64,000 bases of DNA from an uncultured Tissierellia bacterium (GCA_902488465.1 CABTWE010000001.1:124001-188000), one strand, 5' to 3'; shown: positions 42,849 to 53,080, numbered from the stretch's first letter. The notes: generated from the sequence alone by a model not told the origin. Program-made: numbers and translations.

Positions 42849-44914
42849 TATCTATATTCCTCCAAGAAATCCTCTATACCGTTTATAATGCCGTCGACAA
42901 TCTTTGATTGATATTCCGGTGTCAAAAGCTTTGCTCTTTCAGCAGCATTACTCAAAAATCCTGTTTCAATTAAAATTGCCGGTGCCGTTGTATTCTTTAA
43001 AACATAATATTTTTCCATCTTTAACCCACGTGTTTTTTCGCCAATTGATCTTTCAATAGCATTTATTACCATTTGACCGAATTCTTTTTGGTTAGGTTCC
43101 ATTGAAGGAGAAGTGCAATAATAAACTTCAAGTCCTTTAGCTGCACTGCTGTCTGCAATGTTTGCATGAATTGAAATAAATACATCCGGCTTCAAACTAT
43201 TTGACATTCCGGTTCTCTCGGATAACGTTTTATATGAATCTTCAGTATCGTTTGTCTTTTGAACTCTGTATCCCATTGAAACAAGTCTGCTTTCCAAAAG
43301 TCTTTGGATCGGTTTTATAACGTCTACTTCTTTAACGCCGGACGGAGTGTGAATTGCACCGGGATCCGTTCCACCGTGACCCGGGTCAAGCAAAATAAAA
43401 TAGTCACTGTTTTTTCCGGTTTTTACTCTCGAAATGTTTAAAGTCATATCAGGCGACTGTGGATCAACATTAACCGACACCGCTCTCAATAGATTTATCG
43501 TGAGAACTCCGTCTGTTACATCCAAGTCTTTCACAAGACTGTCATTGTACTTTATAGAACCGTTAGGAATTCTTCCCCCGACATTTATAGTTATTCTGTT
43601 TTGAGCCTGATCGTAATTAAATGGCAAATCATTTGTTATGCCTTTTATAGTAAGGTTTCTTGTAGTGCCGGAAGTTCTAAATTTAAAATTGTCATAAAGC
43701 GTTCTTTCCGGAGTTACAACAAGATCGTTACCCACTGTTTTTATAACAAGATTCGGATGTTCTACATCTTTGTCTATATCAAAAACAACCCTTACAATTC
43801 TGTCTGTTTTTTTATAGTTTTTATCCGGGATAAATTGACTGCTTCTAATATATTTTACAAAGGCGAGCTCTATCGGAAATTCTTTATAGTGACCCGACGC
43901 CATGTTCGAGTCCATAAAGTCAAGAATAATTCTCTTTGGCTTTTCAAGAATCATCTTGTTATAATTTTGTTTTCCCATGTTTTTTATAACGATACTTTCT
44001 TTGCCATTTACATTTTCTTTTGTAATGTCTGAAAATAAAAAAGTATCAGTGACAATGATACTCTTACCATCGTCACTGTCATAAACCGTAATCTCGCCCT
44101 TTGTCTTATTAAATGATATAACAAGGTCTTCCCCTTGCTTTTGAATAATATATTTGTCCGAGTTTTGAATCATACTCTTGTCTTGACCGACAAGCGATTT
44201 ATTTACATCGGCATTTTTAATTATTATTGTTGTGGAAGTTTCTCCAACCTTTACTTCATAATTCGGTTTTTCATTAAATGTAAATATAAGCTTTACAGTA
44301 CTTGAATCATAATCCACATTTTTCGCTTGAAGCGTAACTTTTCCGACAGTTTCTTCTTTCGGTTTAACAATTTCTTCTGTTGGCGGTGGAGTTGTAATTT
44401 CAGGACCGTCTAATAAATCTGTAGCTGTGGCTTCATCTTTTTCTTTTCCGTCTGCAATTGTAACTGTCCTTGTTTTTTGAATCCAACCAACTTTTTTGCC
44501 CATATATTCACTTAAATATCTGACCGGAACATAAGTAGTTGCATTTGCTCCGCCATCTACATTTATCAAAAGAGCAATTACACCCTTTGGCGTTTCGACT
44601 CTACCATTTCCCATATTAACAAAATTTTTCCCGACAGGAAACCAAATCGTCTTGTCCCCATGAATACCTACTGTAGAAGTCTTATGAATCCACTCAACTT
44701 TATAGCCTAAAGTTTCCGATACAAATCTCACAGGTACATATGTAACCCCGTCAATTACAAAACTTGGAGTCGGACTCTTTTTGTCCACTCCATTTATGTT
44801 TAAGTTAACATCAACAGCTTCTTTTACTTTACCGTTAATATTAAGACTTCTTGCCTCTATATTTATACTTAAAATTGTTAATAAAAATAAAAATGATAAA
44901 ACAAACTTTTTCAT
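42848..44914 (-). CDS. Cell-wall N-acetylmuramoyl-L-alanine amidase
   Basis: 688 residues, exported (signal peptide about 1-22). Two copper-amine-oxidase N-terminal-like repeats (PVRFVSETLGYKVEWIHKT, then PVRYLSEYMGKKVGWIQKT) at about 55-150 bind wall material. A linker (about 160-190), then two AMIN-type beta domains. The C-terminal 180 residues are an Amidase_3 zinc hydrolase: zinc ligands DPGHGGTDPGA (His), KEVD (Glu), SIHAN (His), and the catalytic glutamate in LIETGFLSN. It cleaves the bond between muramic acid and the peptide stem. Starts at ATG 44912-44914 after GCGGAGG; a longer frame lacks a signal. Confidence 0.93.
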   Translation of the reverse strand: MKKFVLSFLFLLTILSINIEARSLNINGKVKEAVDVNLNINGVDKKSPTPSFVIDGVTYVPVRFVSETLGYKVEWIHKTSTVGIHGDKTIWFPVGKNFVNMGNGRVETPKGVIALLINVDGGANATTYVPVRYLSEYMGKKVGWIQKTRTVTIADGKEKDEATATDLLDGPEITTPPPTEEIVKPKEETVGKVTLQAKNVDYDSSTVKLIFTFNEKPNYEVKVGETSTTIIIKNADVNKSLVGQDKSMIQNSDKYIIQKQGEDLVISFNKTKGEITVYDSDDGKSIIVTDTFLFSDITKENVNGKESIVIKNMGKQNYNKMILEKPKRIILDFMDSNMASGHYKEFPIELAFVKYIRSSQFIPDKNYKKTDRIVRVVFDIDKDVEHPNLVIKTVGNDLVVTPERTLYDNFKFRTSGTTRNLTIKGITNDLPFNYDQAQNRITINVGGRIPNGSIKYNDSLVKDLDVTDGVLTINLLRAVSVNVDPQSPDMTLNISRVKTGKNSDYFILLDPGHGGTDPGAIHTPSGVKEVDVIKPIQRLLESRLVSMGYRVQKTNDTEDSYKTLSERTGMSNSLKPDVFISIHANIADSSAAKGLEVYYCTSPSMEPNQKEFGQMVINAIERSIGEKTRGLKMEKYYVLKNTTAPAILIETGFLSNAAERAKLLTPEYQSKIVDGIINGIEDFLEEYR

Positions 44915-44933
44915 ACTTGCCTCCGCTTTTTTA

Positions 44934-44962
44934 ATTGTAACATATGGGCAACTGTAAATCAA
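44934..44962 (-). promoter_or_regulatory. Promoter of the amidase-rdgB unit
   Basis: Minus-strand TTGATT (44957-44962) and TACAAT (44934-44939), 17-base spacer. Leader of about 15 bases before GGAGG. Confidence 0.65.
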
Positions 44963-45040
44963 GGAAAAATAGGCTCATTTTAAATATGTAACGTAACAGT
45001 AATCATAAAAATTCAATCAAGCACAAATTTTTACACAAAT

Positions 45041-45070
45041 AAAAAATTCCCCCGACCTCAAAAGTCGGGG
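45041..45070 (-). terminator. Terminator of the pcrA-ligA-gatCAB operon
   Basis: Minus-strand stem CCCCGAC / GTCGGGG with a seven-base loop, followed by GAATTTTTT. It directly follows the gatB stop. Confidence 0.85.
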
Positions 45071-45077
45071 AAATATA

Positions 45078-46496
45078 TTAATTCTTTTCAATTTCTTCTT
45101 TTAAAAGTTTATTTACAACACCCGGATTTGCCTTTCCTTTCGACTTTTTCATAACTTGTCCGACAAGGAATCCAAGTGCTCTATCTTTTCCTTGTTTGAT
45201 GTCTTCAATCGATTGAGGATTTTCCTTTATAACTTCAAGCACAATGTCCAAAATTGCACCTTCGTCACTTATTTGAATCAATCCGTCACGCTTTATAATT
45301 TCCTTTGGACTTGTTCCTTCATCAAACATTTCCTTGAAAACTTTTTTAGCTGTATTGTTGTTTATCTTTTCTTCTTTAATAAGACCTAATAAATACGAAA
45401 AATCATCCACTCCGAATTTCAAATCTTCAATAAGTGTTTCATCTTCATTTAATCTTCTTAAAAGTTCGTTTATAATCCAGTTTGACGTTAATGAAACATC
45501 TCCTGTCGATTTTTGCACCTTTTCAAAATAATCAGAAAGATTTTTATTTGAACCGATAACATTTGTGTCATAATCGGTGAGATTATAATTCTTTTTAAGC
45601 CTTTCTCTTCTCTCATCCGGAAGTTCCGGTAAACTCTTTTTGATATTTTCTATGAATTCTTCTTCGAGTTCAAAAATCGGAATGTCGCCTTCGTATGCAA
45701 ATCTATAGTCGTCCTTTGTCGTTTTAACACGCATAAGAACCGTTTCACCTTTTGATTCATCGAAACGTCTTGTATCCTTTTGCCCTCTTTCGCGTTTTTC
45801 AACCATTTTTTTGTGTCTTTCTTCTTCGAAATTAAGAGCGGCTTCAACACTTCTTGTAGAACCTATATTTTTGACTTCAGTAATTTCCGTTTTAAAATCA
45901 CCATCGACAATATTAATATTACAATCGCATCTAAGGCTTCCTTCCGCCATCTTACAGTCTGAAACTCCAAGCTCAGTCAATGTTTCGCGAAGCTTTTCAA
46001 TAAATGCTCTTGCTTCTTTTCCACTTTCAATGTCCGGCTTCGTTACAATTTCAATGAGCGGAACTCCGGCACGATTGTAATCCATAAGTGTTGTATTGTC
46101 TTGCATGTGAAGAGCCTTTCCGGTGTCTTCTTCCATGTGAATCCTTATAAGTCCAATCTTTTTTCTATTGCCGTCAACGTCAATTTCAACATATCCGTTT
46201 TGACAAATCGGTCTGTCATCTTGTGAAATTTGATATCCTTTTACGAGGTCCGGATAAAAATAATTTTTTCTATCCATCTTTATAGTTCTGTCTATATCGC
46301 AATTGAAAGCAAGACCCGCCATAACTGCAAATTCAATAGCACGATTGTTTATTCTAGGAAGCGCGCCCGGCATTCCAAGACATGCAGGACAGGTGTTTAC
46401 ATTCGGGTCATCCCCGAAAGTATTTTTACAATCGCAAAACATTTTTCTGTCCGTCTTTAATTCAACGTGAATTTCAAGTCCAATTAATGTTTTCAT
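45078..46496 (-). CDS. gatB: Aspartyl/glutamyl-tRNA amidotransferase subunit B
   Basis: 472 residues. GatB phosphorylates and helps amidate Glu-tRNA(Gln) or Asp-tRNA(Asn). Visible: zinc-site cysteines CDC and CPACLG in the N-terminal cradle, MDRKNYFYPDLVKGYQISQ, and the C-terminal YqeY-like tail helical domain. Its presence implies no separate glutaminyl-tRNA synthetase is needed. ATG overlaps the gatA stop. Confidence 0.97.
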   Translation of the reverse strand: MKTLIGLEIHVELKTDRKMFCDCKNTFGDDPNVNTCPACLGMPGALPRINNRAIEFAVMAGLAFNCDIDRTIKMDRKNYFYPDLVKGYQISQDDRPICQNGYVEIDVDGNRKKIGLIRIHMEEDTGKALHMQDNTTLMDYNRAGVPLIEIVTKPDIESGKEARAFIEKLRETLTELGVSDCKMAEGSLRCDCNINIVDGDFKTEITEVKNIGSTRSVEAALNFEEERHKKMVEKRERGQKDTRRFDESKGETVLMRVKTTKDDYRFAYEGDIPIFELEEEFIENIKKSLPELPDERRERLKKNYNLTDYDTNVIGSNKNLSDYFEKVQKSTGDVSLTSNWIINELLRRLNEDETLIEDLKFGVDDFSYLLGLIKEEKINNNTAKKVFKEMFDEGTSPKEIIKRDGLIQISDEGAILDIVLEVIKENPQSIEDIKQGKDRALGFLVGQVMKKSKGKANPGVVNKLLKEEIEKN

Positions 46497-47902
46497 TATT
46501 TCACCAATCCTTCATAAGCACGAGCGATTCTTGCCAAGTTGTAGTCGCTTTTTTTCTTTCCTAAAAATTGCATTCCTGCATTTATAACATTCTCACTTGT
46601 CGACGGAACATTTATTCCCGGAATTCCGGCAAGATTTATTGCAACAGTAAGAAGGTCACCTTCCATCATTTGTCTCGGATTCTTAACTTGCGAGCCGAGT
46701 TTAAACGGAAGAGTTGTAGCCGTCGGAGTTAAAATTGCATCTGCATTTTTAAAGATTCTATCATAATCTTCCGCAATCTTTTCTCTTATTATAAGCGCCT
46801 TGTCATAATATGTTTCACGAAGATCGCTACTCATGATATACATTCCCAAAAGAATTCTTCTTTTAACTTCGTCACTGAAACCCGCAGTACGAACTTCTTT
46901 CATATAGTCGCTGAAATTTTTAACGTCGCTTTTTATTCCCGCATATCTTATACCGTCAAAGCGCGACAAATTGGAACTTGCTTCGCTGTCGATGATTGCA
47001 TAATATGTTGCAACCGCATAATCCAAATGCTCAAATTCGGCTTCCACAATTTCCGCTCCTGCACCTTCAAGAAGTTTTAGTGACTTGTCATAGCTTTCCT
47101 TGACTTCCGGTGCCAAATCAAAATCTTTGAGGTGACTTAAAATCGCAATTTTCTTGCCCTTTAAGTCTTCTACATCCTCTTCAATTGAAGTCTTCATTTC
47201 CGGCATGTCTACAGAAATTTTCGTCATATCGTTCGGCGTGTCTTTCGCCATTGCTCTCAAAAGAATATACGCATCTTCAACGCATCTTCCGAAACTTCCG
47301 ACGCTGTCAAATGTATTTGCAAGAGATGTAACTCCGTATCTCGAGACGAGACCATATGTCGGTTTAAATCCGACAACACTACAGAATGAGCCCGGTTGTC
47401 TTATTGAGCCACCCGTATCTGTACCGACTGCCACGTCAACAAAACCCATCTTTGTTGCAGCTGCGGATCCGCCACTTGAGCCGCCCGGTACAAGTGTGTG
47501 GTCAATTGGATTTTTTACAGGACCGAAATATGAAGTTTCATTCGAGCTTCCCATTGCAAACTCGTCCATATTGAGCTTTCCTATGACAACTCCGCCTTCA
47601 GATTCGATGTTTTCTGCACAGTCTGCGTTATAAACACTCTCGAAATTTTCAAGCATTTTAGATGCGCACGTGGTTTTAAGACCTTTGTAGTTTATGTTGT
47701 CCTTGAGTCCGACAACTGCCCCGTAAAGCTCGCCGCTCGGATTAATGTTTTTAACTCTTTCTCTTGCGCCATCCAAATCGAGCGTGATAAAACTGTTTAT
47801 TTCCTTGTCTTTGTCAAGACCTGAAATTATATCTTCGAGATGTTCCTCAGGTGAGAGTTCACCGGATTTTATTAATTTTAAAGTTTCATGTAAATATCTC
47901 AT
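46496..47902 (-). CDS. gatA: Aspartyl/glutamyl-tRNA amidotransferase subunit A
   Basis: 468 residues, amidase-signature family. It frees ammonia from glutamine. The Ser-cisSer-Lys triad is carried by GLKDNI (Lys), GSSGGSAAA (cis-Ser) and TGGSIRQPG (nucleophile Ser). Overlaps gatC by one base and gatB by one base. Confidence 0.97.
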   Translation of the reverse strand: MRYLHETLKLIKSGELSPEEHLEDIISGLDKDKEINSFITLDLDGARERVKNINPSGELYGAVVGLKDNINYKGLKTTCASKMLENFESVYNADCAENIESEGGVVIGKLNMDEFAMGSSNETSYFGPVKNPIDHTLVPGGSSGGSAAATKMGFVDVAVGTDTGGSIRQPGSFCSVVGFKPTYGLVSRYGVTSLANTFDSVGSFGRCVEDAYILLRAMAKDTPNDMTKISVDMPEMKTSIEEDVEDLKGKKIAILSHLKDFDLAPEVKESYDKSLKLLEGAGAEIVEAEFEHLDYAVATYYAIIDSEASSNLSRFDGIRYAGIKSDVKNFSDYMKEVRTAGFSDEVKRRILLGMYIMSSDLRETYYDKALIIREKIAEDYDRIFKNADAILTPTATTLPFKLGSQVKNPRQMMEGDLLTVAINLAGIPGINVPSTSENVINAGMQFLGKKKSDYNLARIARAYEGLVK

Positions 47903-48177
47903 TAGTCTTCCCCCACATATTTTATAGTTTCGATAAATCCATATTTTTCAGAAACAGCATTTCTTGTCGCTTCTTCATTTGTGAGTGACGGCTTCGGCTC
48001 GTCTTTTGACGGATGTTTTTCAGCCGGGTTAACATTGTACATTTTTTCTCCCGTCTCATTAAAATCTTCAATGGATTTTAATACATCCATACAGTCCACG
48101 AGTTTTTCATAAAATTCGTCGCCCTGATCTTTAAATTTTGCAAGGTCGAGCAAATTATAATAAGTTTCTTTATCCAT
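47902..48177 (-). CDS. gatC: Aspartyl/glutamyl-tRNA amidotransferase subunit C
   Basis: 91 residues, a small helical scaffold that joins GatA and GatB. Conserved middle and tail are present (FNETGEKMYNVNP, then NEEATRNAVSEKYGF). The ATG overlaps the ligA stop region by eight bases, preceded by GGAGG. Confidence 0.92.
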   Translation of the reverse strand: MDKETYYNLLDLAKFKDQGDEFYEKLVDCMDVLKSIEDFNETGEKMYNVNPAEKHPSKDEPKPSLTNEEATRNAVSEKYGFIETIKYVGED

Positions 48178-50152
48178 TAATAACCTCCATTAGCTCATTT
48201 TCATTCATAATTTCGATTCCGAGTTCGTTTGCCTTTTGAAGCTTCGAGCCCGGATTTTCTCCAACTAAAACCAAATCTGTATTTTTTGAAACGGAAGACG
48301 TCGCTTTCCCGCCCTCTTTTTCAATATATGCCTTAATTTCATCGCGTTTCATCGAAGAAAAAGTTCCGGTAATGACAACCGTCTTGCCGGTAAAAAATCC
48401 TTCTTTCACTTCTTCGTCGTGCTCTATGGTGTTCACTCCGAATTCCAAAAGTCTTTTTATAAGCTCCTGTTCTCCTTCATGATTGAAATAACTTATAATA
48501 TTGTTTGCAATAACATCTCCAACCCCATCGACAGATATAAGTTCTTCGAATGTAGCATTTCTGAAATTATCAAAAGTCTTAAACCTTTTTGCCAAATCTG
48601 TCGCCGTTCTTACTCCGACTTCGTTTATGCCAAGTCCAAAAATAAATCGGTGAAGTTCTCTAAGTTTAGACTTTTCAAGTGCACTCATAAGATTGTCCGC
48701 CCTCTTGTCTCCGAATAACGGCAGTTTTAATAAATCATCTTTTGTAAGCGTATATAAATCGCTCACATCGTTAATGCCGAGATTTTGTACCATCGAGTCA
48801 ACAGTTTTTTCATTAAGCCCTTCTATGTCCATGGCATTTCTCGATGCGAAATGAGTTATCCTTGAAACGATTTGAGGATTGCAGTATGTCTTGTTTGGAC
48901 AAACAAGATAAGCTCCGTCCATAACAAGCTCTGTGCCGCACGATGGACAAGTTTTAGGAATTTCCACTTCTTTTGTGTCAGATAAATCGCCAATCGTTCC
49001 CATAATCTCCGGTATAACTTCATTCGAGCGTCTTACAATTACCTGGGCACCAATTCGAACTTCCTTTCTTTTTATATCGTCGATATTGTTGAGAGTTGCT
49101 GAGCTTACCATTGCTCCCGCAATTTCAACCGGTTCAAGCTTTGCAACCGGTGTAACTTTTCCTGTCCTTCCGACTTGCCAAACCACATCGAGCACTTTTG
49201 TTTCAACTTCTTCTGCTTCGAACTTGAATGCAATAGCCCATCTTGGAAATTTATTAGTATATCCCAAAACAGTTCTTGTGTTTATATCATTTATTTTTAT
49301 TACTGCACCGTCTGTCAAGTAATTTAGCTCATGCCTTTTTTCTTTTACATACTCAATGTTTTTTATAACATCTTCTATACTGTCAACAAGTGGGTGAAAT
49401 TCATTAACCGGAAATCCTTCTTTTTTTAAAAAATCGAGCGATTCCATATGCGTTTTGAAATTGTAATCATCCATATATCCGATATTATATGCAAACACTC
49501 TAAGATTCCTCTTTTCGGTTTCTCTTGTGTCGAGATTCCTTAGAGCCCCTGCCGCAGCATTTCTTGCATTTTTTAAAGGCACTTCCGCAGTTTTGTTGTA
49601 TCTTTCAAGCTCTGAAAGTGGCATATATGCCTCACACTGAATTTCAATATGCCCGGTGTAATCAATCATTGTCGGAATATTTTTTATGGTTCTTGCCTGT
49701 GCTGTAATATTTTCTCCCACAACACCGTTTCCTCTTGTTGCAGCAACTTTAAGATATCCTGCCTCGTATGTGAGATTGCATGTAAGACCGTCAAATTTAA
49801 ATTCCGTAACATACTGAATCGGCGGCAATTTATCCTCATGAGAATTGTTGTAATCCTCTCTCAGCTTCTCCGCTCTGTTCGCCCACTCAATCAACTCATT
49901 CGTCGACTGTGACTTTTGAAGACTCCAAAGCGGTCTTTCGTGTGTATATTTTTCAAAACCTTTTAAAAGTTCCCCTCCGACTCTGGTTGTCGGAGAATCT
50001 AAAAAATTGAATTTGTATTTATTCTCCATGTCGACAAGTTCCTGATACAACTTATCATACACCGCATCAACAACCAACGGGTCGTCTAATGTGTAATAAT
50101 GATAATTGTACAAGTTTAGCTTATCAACAAGCTCCCTCATTTTTTCAAGCAT
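48170..50152 (-). CDS. ligA: NAD+-dependent DNA ligase
   Basis: 660 residues. Adenylation domain with the active-site lysine in FKFDG (about 115), the OB fold, zinc finger with four cysteines (CPSCG ... CPNKTYC), helix-hairpin-helix repeats and a C-terminal BRCT domain (GKTVVITGTF). Seals nicks in replication and repair. It follows pcrA with seven bases between them. Confidence 0.97.
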   Translation of the reverse strand: MLEKMRELVDKLNLYNYHYYTLDDPLVVDAVYDKLYQELVDMENKYKFNFLDSPTTRVGGELLKGFEKYTHERPLWSLQKSQSTNELIEWANRAEKLREDYNNSHEDKLPPIQYVTEFKFDGLTCNLTYEAGYLKVAATRGNGVVGENITAQARTIKNIPTMIDYTGHIEIQCEAYMPLSELERYNKTAEVPLKNARNAAAGALRNLDTRETEKRNLRVFAYNIGYMDDYNFKTHMESLDFLKKEGFPVNEFHPLVDSIEDVIKNIEYVKEKRHELNYLTDGAVIKINDINTRTVLGYTNKFPRWAIAFKFEAEEVETKVLDVVWQVGRTGKVTPVAKLEPVEIAGAMVSSATLNNIDDIKRKEVRIGAQVIVRRSNEVIPEIMGTIGDLSDTKEVEIPKTCPSCGTELVMDGAYLVCPNKTYCNPQIVSRITHFASRNAMDIEGLNEKTVDSMVQNLGINDVSDLYTLTKDDLLKLPLFGDKRADNLMSALEKSKLRELHRFIFGLGINEVGVRTATDLAKRFKTFDNFRNATFEELISVDGVGDVIANNIISYFNHEGEQELIKRLLEFGVNTIEHDEEVKEGFFTGKTVVITGTFSSMKRDEIKAYIEKEGGKATSSVSKNTDLVLVGENPGSKLQKANELGIEIMNENELMEVING

Positions 50153-50159
50153 TTTTCAC

Positions 50160-52283
50160 CTACTTTTTTGTAAGAGGTGCGATTGAAGCTTTTAATTTTT
50201 TCAAGCCCTTTGACGGGAATGCTATTGTAATGTCGTCTCCGACCAATGTCACAACCGTTCCTTCGCCCCACATTTTATGAATAACCTTGTCTCCGATATT
50301 AAAACTTCCCGCCTTTTCTTTCTTTGCTCCCAAACCGATTTTCCCTGTAAAATTTGTCGGTCTCGGAATCGGCTTTCCTTCCATTTTTGCCTTTGAGCCT
50401 GAAGTTTCATCCTCTATTTCCACAAAATCCTTTATTTCATCAAGAAATCTGCTGTTCTTCGAATAAATAGTTTGACCGTAAATCATTCTGGAATCTGCTG
50501 AAGTGAGGAAAAGTCTGTCCCTTGCTCTTGTTAGTGCAACGTAAAATAGTCGTCTTTCCTCTTCGACATCCTTTTCATCTTCCATACTCATTCTGGATGG
50601 AAAAAGCCCTTCTTCGAGTCCAACCACAAAAACATTTCTAAATTCCAAACCTTTTGAAGAGTGCACCGTCATTAGCAAAACTTTATCTTCTTCTTGGGAT
50701 TGATCAATATCAGAAAGAAGTGAAATTTCATTTAACATTTCTGAAAGCTCCGACTCAGGATGCTTATTTTCATATTCTTTTACATAGCTCACAAATTCGT
50801 AAACGTTTTGAACTCTCGACTCATCTTCCGGATTCTTTGAAACCTTCAGTTCTTTTAAATATTCCGATTTTTCAAGTACGATGTCCACAAGTTCGCTTAG
50901 AGAAACATCGTTCATTACTTCTCTGATTTTTATAAAATCTTCTCCGAATTGTTTTGCGGATTTTGTTCCTATATCAGAAAGCGTTTCGAAATAATCTTTG
51001 CCCGTTACGAGTCTATATTCATTCAAATCGCCAAGTGTTTTCGGTCCGACGCCACGCCTTGGAGTATTCACAATTCTTTCAAAACTTACCGAATCAAAAG
51101 GATTGTTTAAAAGTTTCAAATATGCAAGCACATCCTTAACTTCTTTTCTATCGTAGAATCTTATACCACCAATAATCTCATACGGAATGGAATTTCTTAC
51201 AAACACATCTTCAAACGCTCTCGACTGATTATTTGTTCTATATAAGATTGCTATGTCGCTGTATTTTTCACCGGAGTCTTTTAAATTTTCTATAATTTCT
51301 AAAATTTTATAAGCTTCATCGTCTCCGGTCATGAGATTATAACATTTAACTTTTTCGTCGTCAGCCTTTGTCGCAAGAAGTTCCCTTTTATATTTTTGCG
51401 GATTATTTAGAATCAAATGATTCGCCGCATCCAAAATACTTTTGGTTGAGCGATAGTTTTGATTCAAATAAATAACTTTCGCACCCTTGAAATCCCTCTC
51501 AAAATTCAAAATGTTTTCGAGATTTGCACCTCTGAAAGCATAAATGCTTTGATTCTCATCCCCTACAACTGTAAGATTGTTGTGAACATGAGAAATTGCT
51601 TTAATAAATTTATATTGTATATCATTTACGTCTTGGTATTCATCGACAAAAATATAGTCGAATTTTTTTGAATACTCTTCGCAAATACTTGGATTTGCTT
51701 CGAAAATTTTTACCGTTTTTAAAAGAAGATCATCAAAATCAAGTGCATTTGCTTCTTTCATCGCTGCTTCGTAATCGAAAAATATTTCTCCAACTATTTT
51801 TAAATAGAAGTCGCTGCCTGCAAATTCTTGAAACTCTTGCACACCCATACCTTTGTTTTTAAAATCTGAAATTCTGTTTTTAATGGACTTTGGCTTAAAT
51901 TGATCTGTATCAAGATTTCTATCCTTAACGATTCTTTTTATAAGATTTAAACTATCTTGAGTGTCATAAATAGTAAAATTGGAGGAAAAATGTTTTCTTA
52001 AAATTCTAACACAAATGCTGTGAAAAGTTCCAATCCACATACCATTTATGGACCTGCCGAGAAGTTCCTCAGCTCTTTCTTTCATTTCATTTGCGGCTTT
52101 GTTTGTAAAAGTAATTGCCAAAATATTAAAAGGATTTATTCCAATTTCTTTTACAAGATAAGCAATTTTATATGTAACAACTCTCGTCTTTCCTGAGCCT
52201 GCACCTGCAAGAACAAGCACCGGTCCCTCAGTATTGACTACAGCTTCATATTGACTTTCGTTAAGTAAATTTTTAATATCCAT
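50160..52283 (-). CDS. pcrA: ATP-dependent DNA helicase PcrA (UvrD family)
   Basis: 707 residues, SF1 helicase: Walker A AGAGSGKTRV (about 31), motif II VDEYQDVN, motif VI VALTRARDR, and a C-terminal KIGDKVIHKMWGEGTV Tudor-like tail typical of PcrA. Unwinds DNA in repair and removes RecA filaments. A longer frame from 52322 was rejected because GAGAGG is spaced for ATG 52281-52283. Confidence 0.96.
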   Translation of the reverse strand: MDIKNLLNESQYEAVVNTEGPVLVLAGAGSGKTRVVTYKIAYLVKEIGINPFNILAITFTNKAANEMKERAEELLGRSINGMWIGTFHSICVRILRKHFSSNFTIYDTQDSLNLIKRIVKDRNLDTDQFKPKSIKNRISDFKNKGMGVQEFQEFAGSDFYLKIVGEIFFDYEAAMKEANALDFDDLLLKTVKIFEANPSICEEYSKKFDYIFVDEYQDVNDIQYKFIKAISHVHNNLTVVGDENQSIYAFRGANLENILNFERDFKGAKVIYLNQNYRSTKSILDAANHLILNNPQKYKRELLATKADDEKVKCYNLMTGDDEAYKILEIIENLKDSGEKYSDIAILYRTNNQSRAFEDVFVRNSIPYEIIGGIRFYDRKEVKDVLAYLKLLNNPFDSVSFERIVNTPRRGVGPKTLGDLNEYRLVTGKDYFETLSDIGTKSAKQFGEDFIKIREVMNDVSLSELVDIVLEKSEYLKELKVSKNPEDESRVQNVYEFVSYVKEYENKHPESELSEMLNEISLLSDIDQSQEEDKVLLMTVHSSKGLEFRNVFVVGLEEGLFPSRMSMEDEKDVEEERRLFYVALTRARDRLFLTSADSRMIYGQTIYSKNSRFLDEIKDFVEIEDETSGSKAKMEGKPIPRPTNFTGKIGLGAKKEKAGSFNIGDKVIHKMWGEGTVVTLVGDDITIAFPSKGLKKLKASIAPLTKK

Positions 52284-52313
52284 AGTTTTCCTCTCTTTAA
52301 ATCTGCTCCTTCT

Positions 52314-52342
52314 ATTATACATTTAATGAGCTTTATATTCAA
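52314..52342 (-). promoter_or_regulatory. Promoter of the pcrA operon
   Basis: Minus-strand TTGAAT (52337-52342) and TATAAT (52314-52319), 17-base spacer, just after the mntR-like terminator. Confidence 0.6.
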
Positions 52343-52361
52343 GCTTATTGCAATCAATTCC

Positions 52362-52388
52362 AAAAAAAGAAGATGACATCAGTCATCT
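52362..52388 (-). terminator. Terminator overlapping the mntR-like stop codon
   Basis: AGATGAC and GTCATCT form a 7-bp stem with a four-base loop, followed by TCTTTTTTT. The stop codon TGA of the metal regulator lies in the stem. Confidence 0.75.
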
Positions 52389-52750
52389 CCTCTCTCTGAA
52401 AATTCTTTAAGTTTTACATATAATTCATCACCAATTACATGCTCAAGCTTACATGCTTCTTCATCAGCTTCTTCATCATCGAGTCCTAATTTCTTTAGGA
52501 TTTTCACCAATACTTTGTATCTTTCAAGGACCGAAAGTGCTTTTTCCTTACCTTTTTTTGTAAAAACAATTTCTCCGCCTTCAACAACCTCGATAAGTTT
52601 TTCGCTTTTTAGAAGTGAAACCGCACGCGAAACGCTAGCTTTTGAATATCCCAATTCATTTGCAACATCAACGCTTCTTGAGGTTTGATTTCCAAGGCGT
52701 AAAAGCAAAATTGTCTTGAGATACATCTCTTGTGATTCGCTTTTGCTCAT
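52379..52750 (-). CDS. DtxR/MntR-family metal-dependent regulator
   Basis: 123 residues: winged helix (MYLKTILLL ... SVDVANELGYSKASVSRAVSLLK) and a dimer-metal domain with conserved EACKLEHVIGDELY (Glu, Cys, His ligands). No SH3-like third domain, as in MntR. MntR senses Mn2+; IdeR-type proteins sense iron; I cannot tell which. Begins three bases after yerC-like gene. Confidence 0.9.
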   Translation of the reverse strand: MSKSESQEMYLKTILLLRLGNQTSRSVDVANELGYSKASVSRAVSLLKSEKLIEVVEGGEIVFTKKGKEKALSVLERYKVLVKILKKLGLDDEEADEEACKLEHVIGDELYVKLKEFSERGDD

Positions 52751-52753
52751 TAT

Positions 52754-53056
52754 CTATTCCTTTGTTAAACCTAATTTTCTGAAAATTAAATTGTATCCGT
52801 CTGCACCATAATTCAAAGAACGATTTATTCTTGAAATTGTTGCGGTGGATGCACCTGTTTCAGCCTCGATTTCGTTGTAAGTCTTATTTTCTCTCAATTG
52901 TTTTGCTACTTCTAATCTTTGTGCAATTGCTTGAATTTCTTTTATCGTGCATATGTCTTCAAAGAATCTGTAACAATCGTCCATGGTGTCCAATGTCAGA
53001 ATCGCTTCAAATAAAGCATCTGTTTGTTCACTCTTAAGTCTGGAATTATAAGCCAT
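52754..53056 (-). CDS. YerC/YecD-family TrpR-related protein
   Basis: 100 residues. A TrpR-like helix-turn-helix: CTIKEIQAIAQRLEVAKQL then AETGASTATISRINRSLNYGADGYN. In Bacillus the homologue yerC lies near pcrA-ligA, as here. No ligand or target is known. Twenty-four bases after fhs, so probably co-transcribed. Confidence 0.92.
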   Translation of the reverse strand: MAYNSRLKSEQTDALFEAILTLDTMDDCYRFFEDICTIKEIQAIAQRLEVAKQLRENKTYNEIEAETGASTATISRINRSLNYGADGYNLIFRKLGLTKE

Positions 53057-53080
53057 TTCTAATCCTCCTTAAAATTTATT

